From Thermoplasmatales archaeon UBA509 (lineage in GTDB: Archaea; Thermoplasmatota; Thermoplasmata; Thermoplasmatales; Thermoplasmataceae), in contig DAJC01000010.1 in assembly GCA_002498845.1 (NCBI GenBank), positions 1 through 36,805 on the forward strand: a stretch of DNA of 36,805 nt, read 5' to 3'. Position 1 is the first letter of the stretch. Each line of letters opens with the position of its first letter. Positions 7,013 to 14,476 of the stretch are shown here, one piece after another. A program made the position numbers and the translations under genes. The notes beneath the pieces are model-generated. The model was not told the DNA's origin. It did not search any database and was given only the letters and a program-made list of their open reading frames with translations.

Positions 7013-7786
7013 TTGATATCCATAGTTGTTACCACAAAGAATGAGGGAAAGAATCTTCCTCTGCTTCTGGACAGCCTGAGGGGCCAGTGCACTGGCCACG
7101 AGATTGTAATAGTAGATTCATACAGTAAGGATAACACGGCTGATGTTGCCCAGCATTATTCGGAATTTCTCCCCATAGTCTTCAGGAGGGAGAGAAGTTC
7201 CAGGGGAGGCGGCAGGAATCTCGGCGTGCAACTGTCCAGAGGCGATTACGTCCTGTTCCTGGATGGAGATGTTACCGCATCTTCTGACCTTATTGAATCA
7301 TACGAAAGAGCCGCTGCTTCAGGTGCGGATGTCATAGCAGGAAATGCCATTCCCACAGGCGTTGAAAAATTCAGGCTGGAGAGGGTCAAGCTGTTCGTTA
7401 ATGGATTTGAAATCACCTCGCCCTCAGCAAACCTCTGCTACAAAAAAGACGTATTCCTGAAACTGGGCGGATTTGACGAATCCTTTGTGACGGCCGAGGA
7501 CATAGACCTTAACTTCAGGGCTGTTTCCCATGGATACAGGGCAGAAACCTGCAGCAGCTGCACGGTCCACAATAGCACCAGATCCGGAACCGGCGCATTC
7601 CTGAAACAGGCATTCTGGAACGGATACGGAAGATACCAGCTGAGAAGGAAGCACAGGACTGAGTGGCACCTTGTGACTAAGGGAAAACCGCTCAGGGAAA
7701 ACCACAGCATGATGAATTTGCTGAGGCTTGGCTTCGGGTCTGTGGGCTATGCCTATGCAATTATACGCAGGGGGAAATATCCCTGA
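7013..7786 (+). CDS. Family 2 glycosyltransferase
   Basis: A 257-residue GT-A fold enzyme that would transfer a sugar from a nucleotide or dolichyl donor at the cytoplasmic face of the membrane. The N-terminal strand-loop SIVVTTKNEGKN, VDSYSKDNT near residue 35, the metal-binding LDGD motif near residue 83 and GGFDESFVTAEDIDLNFR near residue 144 are all typical of GT2. No transmembrane helix is obvious, so it may be peripheral. An in-frame stop at 7004 forces the start downstream; TTG 7013 with AAGG five bases before it is the best choice. The acceptor is unknown; protein N-glycans or glycolipids are both plausible. Confidence 0.85.
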   Translation: MISIVVTTKNEGKNLPLLLDSLRGQCTGHEIVIVDSYSKDNTADVAQHYSEFLPIVFRRERSSRGGGRNLGVQLSRGDYVLFLDGDVTASSDLIESYERAAASGADVIAGNAIPTGVEKFRLERVKLFVNGFEITSPSANLCYKKDVFLKLGGFDESFVTAEDIDLNFRAVSHGYRAETCSSCTVHNSTRSGTGAFLKQAFWNGYGRYQLRRKHRTEWHLVTKGKPLRENHSMMNLLRLGFGSVGYAYAIIRRGKYP

Positions 7787-7820
7787 AAACCTATTATTAT
7801 AAAAGGTAATGGGAGTTTGA

Positions 7821-9380
7821 ATGCAGTTTGAAGATAATGTCCTGAAGGGGGCAAGAAGATCCGAGATAAGGATATTCTTCAAGTTATATCCGGTTTTCAG
7901 AAGATACCTGAAGGACAGGGACGAGGCCAAGAGCGAGGAGGAATCAACATGGAGCTACAGGCGTGAAAGAAACGGCGTGAAAGCCGTGAATGCGTTCATG
8001 AGCCTCGGTCCCACCTTCATCAAGCTCGGCCAGGTCCTCTCCGCAAGGCCGGATCTTCTTCCCCGGGAATATATAAAGTCCTTCGAGAAGCTTCAGGATG
8101 AGGTTCCGCCCGCTCCTTTCGCTGAGGTTAAGCCAATAATAGAGCGCAATCTCGGCCTAATTTCGGATCGCTTTGACAGCTTCAATACAGAGGCAATATC
8201 AGGCGCTTCCCTGGGGCAGGTATACAGGGCAGTTTACAGAGGAAGGGATGTTGCGGTCAAAGTTAACCGGCCAGATATTGAAAACATTCTCCGCAGAGAT
8301 CTGTATGTCATCAACAGGTTGCTGAAACTTGCCAGGGGACATGTTGAGAATTTTCTCTACCTGAGCGTAATGAATGTCATCAATGACTTCAACTCCCGGA
8401 TTTACGATGAGGTGGACTACAGGAAGGAGGCCTCAAATGCCCAGAGAATCAGGAAGAACCTGAGGGGAAGAGAAAACATTGTTGTGCCTGAGATCATTCC
8501 TGAACTGAGCAGCAAGGAAGTCCTCACCCTTGAGTATGTCAGCGGCATAAAAATCACTGACGTCGAGAAGCTCAGGGCAGCAGGCATAGACCTGAAGAAC
8601 CTGGCTTGGAGGCTTGACCTTACATTCATGAGGATGCTTCTCCGTGACGATATATTCCACGCCGATCCGCATCCGGGAAACATATCAGTCATGCCGGATG
8701 GCCGAATCATACTCTACGACTTTGGGATGGTTGGCACACTTGACAGCAAGACGCGCTTCTCACTGCTCTCACTCTATGACGGCCTGGTGAACACCGATCC
8801 TGATGCAATCATGGATGCCCTGATCTCCATGGGGGCGCTTTCGCCTGTAGCCAACCGTGCAATCATGAGGAAAAGCATGGAACTTGCCATTGCAAATTTC
8901 TACGGGAGGAGCCCTGACGAAGCCGAAGTCAGGGAACTCTTTGAGATTGCCAACAACGTGATTTTCGAATTCCCCTTCAGGCTTCCAAGGTCCCTTGTCC
9001 TCTACATGAGGATGTCTTCCCTTCTTGAGGGGGTGTGCCTGCAGCTTGATCCTGAATTCAAGTTCGTGAAGATTCTCAGAGAGCTCCTCTACAGGGAAGG
9101 CCTGCTTGATGAGCTTTACAGGAGGCAGTTGCAGGATTTCGTCAAGAAAACAGTAACGTCCCTGGAAAAAGGTATAGACGCACTTCCACTTCTCAAGAGG
9201 CGTCTTGAGGAAAGTGAACAGCCAGCACCAAGAAAGGTTGACAGGAAGATCCCTGCATCAATTTTCCTTGGGTCCGTGCTCATAGCTTCGGTCCTGACCA
9301 TGGTTCAGAGGCCGCTTCTTGCTGGAGCGGCCATAGCCGCTGACCTTGTTGGTTTTCTGGTTGTCCTAGTAAGAAAGTAG
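7821..9380 (+). CDS. ABC1/UbiB/COQ8-family atypical kinase-like membrane protein
   Basis: A 519-residue member of the ADCK/UbiB family. The family-specific KxGQ motif is KLGQ at 68-71, followed by SARPDLLP. The Ala-rich loop GASLGQVYRA (128-137) replaces the usual kinase P-loop. The nucleotide Lys is K147 in VAVKV, the catalytic-loop equivalent is DPHPGN (282-287) and the metal-binding DFG is at D300. The C-terminus (about 476-519) forms two membrane helices, as in UbiB. The family supports isoprenoid quinone synthesis through ATPase activity, so the archaeal protein may serve the menaquinone/thermoplasmaquinone pool. No quinone gene is adjacent, so that role is inferred. GGGAG precedes ATG 7821, and TTATTATAAAA about 20 nt upstream may be its own promoter. 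Confidence 0.88.
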   Translation: MQFEDNVLKGARRSEIRIFFKLYPVFRRYLKDRDEAKSEEESTWSYRRERNGVKAVNAFMSLGPTFIKLGQVLSARPDLLPREYIKSFEKLQDEVPPAPFAEVKPIIERNLGLISDRFDSFNTEAISGASLGQVYRAVYRGRDVAVKVNRPDIENILRRDLYVINRLLKLARGHVENFLYLSVMNVINDFNSRIYDEVDYRKEASNAQRIRKNLRGRENIVVPEIIPELSSKEVLTLEYVSGIKITDVEKLRAAGIDLKNLAWRLDLTFMRMLLRDDIFHADPHPGNISVMPDGRIILYDFGMVGTLDSKTRFSLLSLYDGLVNTDPDAIMDALISMGALSPVANRAIMRKSMELAIANFYGRSPDEAEVRELFEIANNVIFEFPFRLPRSLVLYMRMSSLLEGVCLQLDPEFKFVKILRELLYREGLLDELYRRQLQDFVKKTVTSLEKGIDALPLLKRRLEESEQPAPRKVDRKIPASIFLGSVLIASVLTMVQRPLLAGAAIAADLVGFLVVLVRK

Positions 9381-9385
9381 GTGTT

Positions 9386-9775
9386 TTACTCCACCTTGAT
9401 GGTCTTTACACCCTTGGCAGGTATCTTGATTACCAGAACGCCATTGGTGTATTTGGCTGAATAGTTCACATCCTGGTCAACCTCAACCGGAAGCTTGATC
9501 CTCTTCATGAATCTGTCGGGCCTCTGGTCCAGGTATACAACACCTTTCGTGGTTACCTCTCTTTCAGCTGATATGGTGAGTGAATCCTTCTCCAGCCTGA
9601 CCGTTATGTCTTTCTTGTCAAACCCGGGTAAATCGGCCTCAATGACAATCTCGCCAGATTCCTCATACATTGTGACCGGCGGATATAGAAAAGTCATTAT
9701 TTCCTTGGCCCTGTCTGAGAGGTTTTTTGCAACTTCTCCTGTGAAATACTTAAGCGGGTTGTACATATTTATCAT
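9386..9775 (-). CDS. Small heat-shock protein (Hsp20/alpha-crystallin)
   Basis: A 129-residue ATP-independent chaperone. A short N-terminal arm (1-35) is followed by an alpha-crystallin domain from about residue 36. The domain has EADLPGFDKKDI and the conserved NGVLVIKIP (111-119). The chain ends in TIKVE, matching the I-x-I/V tail that docks between dimers. ATG 9775 and ATG 9766 are both possible starts; the promoter lies about 22 nt before the first. It converges on the UbiB-like gene with a 5-nt gap. Confidence 0.93.
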   Translation of the reverse strand: MINMYNPLKYFTGEVAKNLSDRAKEIMTFLYPPVTMYEESGEIVIEADLPGFDKKDITVRLEKDSLTISAEREVTTKGVVYLDQRPDRFMKRIKLPVEVDQDVNYSAKYTNGVLVIKIPAKGVKTIKVE

Positions 9776-9792
9776 TTTAAAATTGGTACGCT

Positions 9793-9804
9793 GTATTTAA
9801 TCTT
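9793..9804 (-). promoter_or_regulatory. TATA/BRE of the hsp20 gene
   Basis: The minus strand reads AAAGATTAAATAC, a purine-rich BRE-like block plus TTAAATAC, centred about 22-25 nt before ATG 9775. The transcript should be leaderless or nearly so. Confidence 0.5.
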
Positions 9805-9805
9805 T

Positions 9806-9983
9806 CCTAACAGGAATCACGCCATCCTTAAAGTGGCAGAGCTTCCAGGATTACCATATTTAAGAAAAGTTTTTCACATGGATATCATAGCTGCACTTGA
9901 TTGCGGCGGTGTCAGAGCCGTGCCATGAAAAACACAGGGAGAGCGTAATTGCTTCAGGAAAAAGAATTCCCTTGGAGCTGAAA
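9806..9983. other. Intergenic stretch, nothing recognised
   Basis: This is the space between the hsp20 promoter and the 3' end of meaB. I see no tRNA, repeat or credible small gene. Short rightward frames here continue into the antisense of meaB and are not supported. Confidence 0.3.
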
Positions 9984-10919
9984 TTATGCTATTTCCTCTA
10001 CAATGCCTTCCGCAGCGGAATAGGGATCCACACGATCTTCCAGATATCTTCTGATCCTGATGTCATCCTGCAGTATGCTGGATATATCTTTCCTGAATTT
10101 CCGCCTCAGTTCCTCGTCTATGTGCATCTGCAATTCCGTCCTGAATTTCCTCATTCTGACCCCAGGGTGGTTCAGTGAGAAAGCCCTGTGCCTGTCTATG
10201 AGATCCAGAAGCTTGTCGTAGCCATCTCCATTCATGGAGTTCAGGCCCACCACAGGCGGTTTCCATTCTCCTCTTGGCATCATGGCAAGGGTTTCCTCTA
10301 TGTCCTTCATGGCTATGTATGCCCCCTGCCTGTCCATCTTGTTTATGACAAATATGTTCCCTATTTCCATGATTCCGGCCTTGATGGCCTGTATCTCGTC
10401 GCCAAGTCCTGGCCCAAGCACAACAACCACAGTATCAGCAAGGTTTGAAATATCCAGATCCGCCTGTCCCGCCCCCACTGTTTCAACAATTATGTAATCG
10501 GAGCCTGCAGCGTCCAGTATCTTCACGGTGTCCCATATTGATCTGGATAGCCCGCCGGTCAGCCCGCGGTTTGCAAGGCTTCTCATGAAAACTCCGTGCT
10601 TTGTCAGGGATTCCTGCATCCTGATCCGGTTGCCCAGTAGAGATCCGCCGGTGAAGGGGCTTGATGCGTCGATGGCAACAACAGATACCTTCTTCCCCTG
10701 TTCTGAGAGCAGTGAGCATATTCGCCCAATCATGGTGCTCTTCCCTATGCCAGGGGGACCTGTGATGCCAACGATGTGGGCGTTTCCTGTCCGGGGAAAA
10801 ATTTCCCGGATAAGATTTCTCACGATATCTGAATCGCCATCATTCTCAACAATTGTAATGGCTCTGGATATTGATCTGGCATCGCCATTAAATATGCCGG
10901 AAACAAGACTGTCAAGCAC
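9984..10919 (-). CDS. meaB: MeaB/ArgK-type G-protein chaperone of methylmalonyl-CoA mutase
   Basis: A 311-residue P-loop GTPase that protects and reloads B12-dependent methylmalonyl-CoA mutase. The Walker A motif is GPPGIGKST (54-62). AIDASSPFTGGSLLGNRIRM, FMRSLANRG and the switch/Walker B stretch IIVETVGAGQ are hallmark MeaB sequences. NKMD gives guanine specificity. It starts at GTG 10919, six bases after the cobalamin-subunit gene, with GTGAT in the upstream overlap region acting as ribosome binding site. Its operon position directly after both mutase genes confirms the role. Confidence 0.95.
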   Translation of the reverse strand: MLDSLVSGIFNGDARSISRAITIVENDGDSDIVRNLIREIFPRTGNAHIVGITGPPGIGKSTMIGRICSLLSEQGKKVSVVAIDASSPFTGGSLLGNRIRMQESLTKHGVFMRSLANRGLTGGLSRSIWDTVKILDAAGSDYIIVETVGAGQADLDISNLADTVVVVLGPGLGDEIQAIKAGIMEIGNIFVINKMDRQGAYIAMKDIEETLAMMPRGEWKPPVVGLNSMNGDGYDKLLDLIDRHRAFSLNHPGVRMRKFRTELQMHIDEELRRKFRKDISSILQDDIRIRRYLEDRVDPYSAAEGIVEEIA

Positions 10920-10925
10920 CGGGTA

Positions 10926-11396
10926 TCACTGACCTGCACTCTTGAGCTTCCTTACTTCCTCAGCCCGTTTCCTGATGTGATCGATTATGACTGAAATCTG
11001 GGTTCCCGGGCCGTAATTCCCGGAAATGCCCATCCTTTCCAGCTTTGGTTTATCAGCATCCGGTATGGTACCGCCTCCAACAATTGCTATGTCCTTCACG
11101 CCCTTTTCCTTCATAAGGTCTGCAACTTTCTTGAAAACTGTCATGTGGGCGCCATTTAGCAGGCTGAGGGCAACCACATCAACATCCTCATTGATGGCTG
11201 TATCCACGACCTGTTCCGGAGTTGGAAGCAATCCGGCATATATCACTTCCATGCCCGCATCCCTGAATGCCTTGGCCAGTACCAGTATTCCCCTGTCGTG
11301 ACCGTCGATTCCAGGCTTCGCAAGCAGAATCTTTATGGGCCGCTCATTAAACAATGACTGGTTCTTTCCAGGTTCCAAAGACTTTCCTTCCGACAT
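10926..11396 (-). CDS. mcmA2: Methylmalonyl-CoA mutase, cobalamin-binding subunit
   Basis: A 156-residue Rossmann-like B12-binding subunit. The DxHxxG motif is D31-G-H33-D-R-G36; H33 is the expected lower axial cobalt ligand. SLLNGAHM and GGGTIPDAD complete the cofactor pocket. In bacteria this domain is usually fused to the catalytic domain; archaea commonly encode it separately, as here. ATG 11396 lies 50 nt inside the end of the large-subunit gene and is preceded by GAGGAG seven bases upstream, one of the strongest ribosome binding sites in the window. Confidence 0.95.
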   Translation of the reverse strand: MSEGKSLEPGKNQSLFNERPIKILLAKPGIDGHDRGILVLAKAFRDAGMEVIYAGLLPTPEQVVDTAINEDVDVVALSLLNGAHMTVFKKVADLMKEKGVKDIAIVGGGTIPDADKPKLERMGISGNYGPGTQISVIIDHIRKRAEEVRKLKSAGQ

Positions 11397-13065
11397 TTGA
11401 AATCTCCTCTATGGTTGCGTACGCCTCAACTGCCTTCAGTATATACGGCATGGTATTAACATCATCCTTCCTCATTGCTTCCTCCAGCTGATCCAGGGCA
11501 TTCCTCACATCATTTTCGTCCCTGCTTTTCCTGACAGCCTTTATGCGGTCAAGCTGCTGCTTCTGGGCAGCCTTGCTAATCTTCAGGATGTTCAGAGGCT
11601 GCTCCTCCTTCTCAGTGTATTTGTTGACACCAACCATCACCTCTTTGCCCTCCTCAAGGCGAATCTGCCTCCTGTACGAGGTGGCGGCAATTTCCTTCTG
11701 TATGTAGCCGGCCTTCACCGCCTCAAGTATGCCGCCCATCTTCTCAATCTCGTCGAAATACCTGTAGGCCTCCTCTTCCATCCTGTTGGTGAGCCACTCC
11801 ATGTAATAAGATCCGCCAAGCGGATCTATGACATCAGGAATCCCAGTTTCCTCAGCAATTATCTGCTGCGTCCTCAGTGCGATCTTAACTGCATCCTCGG
11901 AGGGCAGTGCCCATGCCTCGTCGTATGAATTTGTGTGAAGGCTCTGCGTTCCTCCAAGCACTGCTGCCATTGCCTCTATTGTTGTCCTTATAATATTGTT
12001 CAGGGGCTGCTGCCATGTCAGTGTGTAACCTGATGTCTGTGTGTGGAACCTGAGCAGGAGAGTTCTGGATTTTTTGGCACCGTATTTCTCCTTCAGGACT
12101 GTTGCCCAGATCCTGCGGGCGGCCCTCATCTTGGCAATCTCCTCAAAGAAGTTTATTGATGAATTGAAGAAGAATGAGAGCCTTGGCGCGAAATCGTCCA
12201 CTGCCAGGCCGGCCTTGATTCCCATATCCACGTAATAGAAACCGTCCGCAAGTGTGAATGCCAGTTCCTGCGCGGCACTTGACCCGGCTTCACGTATATG
12301 GTAACCTGAGATGCTGATGTAATTCCATTTTGGCATGTTTTCCGTACAGTAGGTCATCATATCCCTTATGAGGCGAAGATGTGCCTCCGGCGGGTATATC
12401 CATTCCTTCTGCGCGATGTATTCCTTCAGTATGTCTGCCTGCACGGTGCCGGCCAGATCTGACACAGGAATCTTCTTCTTTTTTCCAACAGCTATATACA
12501 TGGCCGTGAGTATTGCTGCTGGCGCATTTATTGTCATTGAGGTGCTTACCTTGCTGAGATCGATGCCCTTGAATATGATCTCCATGTCCTTGAGGGAAGT
12601 TACATTGACCCCACACTTGCCAATCTCTCCGTCTGACCTGGGATTGTCGCAGTCAAATCCATAAAGAGTGGGCATATCGAATGCTATGCTTAAGCCAGAT
12701 TCGCCGTGCTTGATGAGGTATTTCAGCCTGCGATTGGTATCCTCCGGCGTTCCAAAGCCCGAGAACATCCTCATTGTCCAGAGCCGCCCACGATACATAT
12801 TTGGATAAACTCCCCTTGTGAAGGGAAACTCACCGGGGTAGCCCAAAAGCTTCTTTTCAAGGTCCTGCGGAAGATCTGCACTGGAGTAAAATTCCTTAAT
12901 GGGAATGCCGGAAGAGTTGGTATGCTCCCCGTCAACATAATTAGTTTTGCTGTTCCACGGATCAAGAGTTGTTGATTTCCATCTTTCATAATCCTCATTG
13001 GATTTTGGATTCATATTCCTTATTTCTTCAAGTTTTCTGGAATAATAATTCTGCGGGTCGGACAT
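11347..13065 (-). CDS. mcmA1: Methylmalonyl-CoA mutase, catalytic large subunit
   Basis: A 572-residue TIM-barrel subunit that interconverts methylmalonyl-CoA and succinyl-CoA using adenosylcobalamin. The family sequences FTRGVYPNMYRGRLWTMR, STSMTINAPA, ISISGYHIREAGS, RFHTQTSGYTLTWQQP and GGTQSLHTNSYDEA are all present. The open frame extends to 13233, but ATG 13065 gives the standard N-terminus and lies 26 nt after a TATA-like TTTTAAT, so the upstream codons are excluded. It leads the mcmA1-mcmA2-meaB operon. No methylmalonyl-CoA epimerase or carboxylase is in the window. Related isobutyryl- or ethylmalonyl-CoA mutases are the main alternatives. Confidence 0.93.
   Translation of the reverse strand: MSDPQNYYSRKLEEIRNMNPKSNEDYERWKSTTLDPWNSKTNYVDGEHTNSSGIPIKEFYSSADLPQDLEKKLLGYPGEFPFTRGVYPNMYRGRLWTMRMFSGFGTPEDTNRRLKYLIKHGESGLSIAFDMPTLYGFDCDNPRSDGEIGKCGVNVTSLKDMEIIFKGIDLSKVSTSMTINAPAAILTAMYIAVGKKKKIPVSDLAGTVQADILKEYIAQKEWIYPPEAHLRLIRDMMTYCTENMPKWNYISISGYHIREAGSSAAQELAFTLADGFYYVDMGIKAGLAVDDFAPRLSFFFNSSINFFEEIAKMRAARRIWATVLKEKYGAKKSRTLLLRFHTQTSGYTLTWQQPLNNIIRTTIEAMAAVLGGTQSLHTNSYDEAWALPSEDAVKIALRTQQIIAEETGIPDVIDPLGGSYYMEWLTNRMEEEAYRYFDEIEKMGGILEAVKAGYIQKEIAATSYRRQIRLEEGKEVMVGVNKYTEKEEQPLNILKISKAAQKQQLDRIKAVRKSRDENDVRNALDQLEEAMRKDDVNTMPYILKAVEAYATIEEISNVGRKVFGTWKEPVIV
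11404..11409 (-). promoter_or_regulatory. Strong ribosome binding site inside the mutase large-subunit gene
   Basis: On the minus strand GAGGAG lies seven bases before ATG 11396, within the coding sequence of the large subunit. It fixes the start of the cobalamin-subunit gene and implies coupled translation of the overlapping pair. Confidence 0.7.
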
Positions 13066-13083
13066 AATACAATAAGCCAAACG

Positions 13084-13097
13084 GAAATTAAAACTTT
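13084..13097 (-). promoter_or_regulatory. TATA box of the methylmalonyl-CoA mutase operon
   Basis: The minus strand reads AAAGTTTTAATTTC, centred about 26 nt before ATG 13065. No ribosome binding site precedes the ATG, fitting a leaderless transcript. Confidence 0.5.
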
Positions 13098-13347
13098 TTA
13101 GTGATAGCCTTCTGCATGTCCGGCAATTATTTTTTTTCCGTTCCATCTGACCGGTAATCAGAACTGCATTCACATCACTTGGTATCACAGTGTACAGAAG
13201 ACTCCATGAACATTTGCGGAAACCAGAAAACACGTTCTGCCCTGGCGACGATTAGAATGAATTCCTCGTGCACATGCCATGCCCGCAATTCCGGTTCATC
13301 TGGTTCACAGGCCGGAACTACAGCGAATATCCGAATATTCCGGAAAA
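13098..13347. other. Intergenic stretch between thioredoxin-like and mutase genes
   Basis: Two minus-strand operons are separated here. A T8 run lies at about 13127-13134 on the plus strand. GAATATCCGAATATTC, a partly palindromic element, lies at about 13326-13341, close to the 3' end of the thioredoxin-like gene. No gene or RNA is supported. Confidence 0.3.
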
Positions 13348-13662
13348 TCAAGCATATGTTTCTTTAATGATTGTCCTGAAAGTATCTTCCCGCACATATC
13401 CCCGCACACGCCGCTCTATTTTCCCCCTGTTAAATAAAATGAGGTACGGAACGGTCCCTATTTCAAGAAAATCAAAAACTGACGTATCTTTTTCATAATC
13501 TATTGAATAGAAGTCCATTTCAGGATATTCAGAACTGAGTGGGATCAGGTATTTCTCAATCATACGGCATGGGTGACACCACTCGGCCTTTACGTCAAGA
13601 ATAAATGTCCTACCCTCTTGGATAATATTTTTTAATTGCGGAAGATCGATTTCACTGAACAC
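13348..13662 (-). CDS. Thioredoxin-like protein
   Basis: A 104-residue thioredoxin fold. The active site is W28-C29-H30-P31-C32; the HP pair resembles DsbA-type or glutaredoxin-like sites more than the classical WCGPC, hinting at a more oxidising disulphide. The cis-proline loop is GTVPYLI. There is no signal peptide, so it should be cytoplasmic. It starts with GTG 13662, since an in-frame stop closes the frame 18 nt upstream. It follows the helical ferritin-like gene by 18 nt in the same operon. Confidence 0.88.
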   Translation of the reverse strand: MFSEIDLPQLKNIIQEGRTFILDVKAEWCHPCRMIEKYLIPLSSEYPEMDFYSIDYEKDTSVFDFLEIGTVPYLILFNRGKIERRVRGYVREDTFRTIIKETYA

Positions 13663-13680
13663 TTTATGGAAATGTGAAGA

Positions 13681-14208
13681 TCACCAATAATCTTTATTGA
13701 TCATCTCATCGTAAATTTCTGACAGCCTGTTCTTGTTCTCTGCTTCGTGTTCCGCAAGTTTCCTGAAAACATTGCTTGAAGATGGGCCCTTGTATTCCTC
13801 CGACATTATGCTGAGCACCTTCTGGAGATCATTGGACATCTTAATTGCTGAAAGAAGAACGCTTCCCAGATCGTTGGGATTCGGATCATCCAGGTCGCTG
13901 GAGAGAATATGATCAAGCATGCCGTAATCAATGCCTGTTGAATCATTTGTCCCCATCTTCATAGTCCCTGTTTCCATGGCCTTTCTTATGAGCCTTATAT
14001 CCTCGCTTTCTTTTTTCTTCAGGTCGTCCAGGAGTTTCTTTACGTGGTCCAGCATGGACTGGTTGTAGAGCTCCTCGTACCTCTGGGACACCCTTTCCTT
14101 CAGTCTGATGGTTCTTCTGAGCAGCTGGTTCCTGACCTCCTCGAACGATTTTCCTGAAATCGTATTAATTTTCTTAATTTCGTTTGTTCCCATGATAATA
14201 ACACTCAT
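13681..14208 (-). CDS. Helical protein, possibly ferritin/rubrerythrin-like, unknown function
   Basis: A 175-residue, almost wholly alpha-helical, charged protein without cysteines or membrane segments. Its layout resembles a rubrerythrin-like four-helix bundle: a long first helix (VRNQLLRRTIRLKERVSQRY), an ESEDIRLI helix, then a C-terminal FRKLAEHEAENKNRLSEIYD helix like the final ferritin-like helix. The usual paired ExxH metal ligands are not evident, so it may have lost metal binding. The similarity is visual and weak. Pairing with a thioredoxin-like gene hints at a redox role. ATG 14208 or ATG 14193 could be the start; an ATAGTTATATC box lies just upstream. Confidence 0.55.
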   Translation of the reverse strand: MSVIIMGTNEIKKINTISGKSFEEVRNQLLRRTIRLKERVSQRYEELYNQSMLDHVKKLLDDLKKKESEDIRLIRKAMETGTMKMGTNDSTGIDYGMLDHILSSDLDDPNPNDLGSVLLSAIKMSNDLQKVLSIMSEEYKGPSSSNVFRKLAEHEAENKNRLSEIYDEMINKDYW

Positions 14209-14321
14209 GTGACCACTGGGATATAACTATTTCGATACATCTGTGGATATATTATGATTTGTAGTAATATATTGATCAGGTGCATTTTACCGGAGTCTCA
14301 TCATATTGCCCCTGCGGTGGA

Positions 14322-14331
14322 CTATATAAAG
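14322..14331 (+). promoter_or_regulatory. TATA box upstream of small frame/structured region
   Basis: CTATATAAAG is a good archaeal TATA box in otherwise non-coding DNA. It predicts a transcript start near 14350-14356, just at ATG 14355, and is over 140 nt from the epimerase gene, so it appears to serve something else or a long leader. Confidence 0.5.
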
Positions 14332-14354
14332 AAAGATAGCTGGATGCGGTGACT

Positions 14355-14459
14355 ATGTTGATGACGTACAGTCATTGCCATGAATCATTGAATGGCAGCA
14401 CGAAAGGGCTGCTGGAGCCCCCCGTCCGAATATCACCCGTCTATAAGTTAATCTATTAA
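14355..14459 (+). CDS. Possible leaderless microprotein, or structured small RNA
   Basis: A 34-codon frame starts at ATG 14355, about 28 nt downstream of a clear TATA box, and ends in TAA at 14457-14459. The peptide begins MLMTYSHCHES and ends SPVYKLIY, with no known motif. The same stretch holds three consecutive stem-loops: ATGAC/GTCAT (14361-14375), TGCCAT/ATGGCA (14376-14397) and CAGCA/TGCTG (14396-14414). An untranslated RNA or a leader of the epimerase gene is therefore equally likely. The stop codon falls inside the palindrome in front of the epimerase gene. Confidence 0.3.
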   Translation: MLMTYSHCHESLNGSTKGLLEPPVRISPVYKLIY

Positions 14460-14460
14460 C
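14447..14460. promoter_or_regulatory. Palindrome coinciding with the epimerase TATA box
   Basis: GTTAAT-CT-ATTAAC is a perfect 6-bp inverted repeat with a 2-nt spacer. It is centred 24 nt before ATG 14477, exactly where the TATA box of a leaderless gene should be, and there is no better TATA candidate. A dimeric repressor bound here would block TBP. The symmetry could also be chance in AT-rich DNA. Confidence 0.45.
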
Positions 14461-14476
14461 AGTTGCTTCACCTTTC

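Noticed and set aside
10528..10932. 134-codon plus-strand frame opposite meaB
   Set aside because: It is antisense to MeaB, whose Walker A and GTPase motifs are intact; the frame has no recognisable domain.
13066..13233. 56-codon extension of the mutase large subunit
   Set aside because: It runs through the TATA box, its codons look random, and ATG 13065 gives the family N-terminus.
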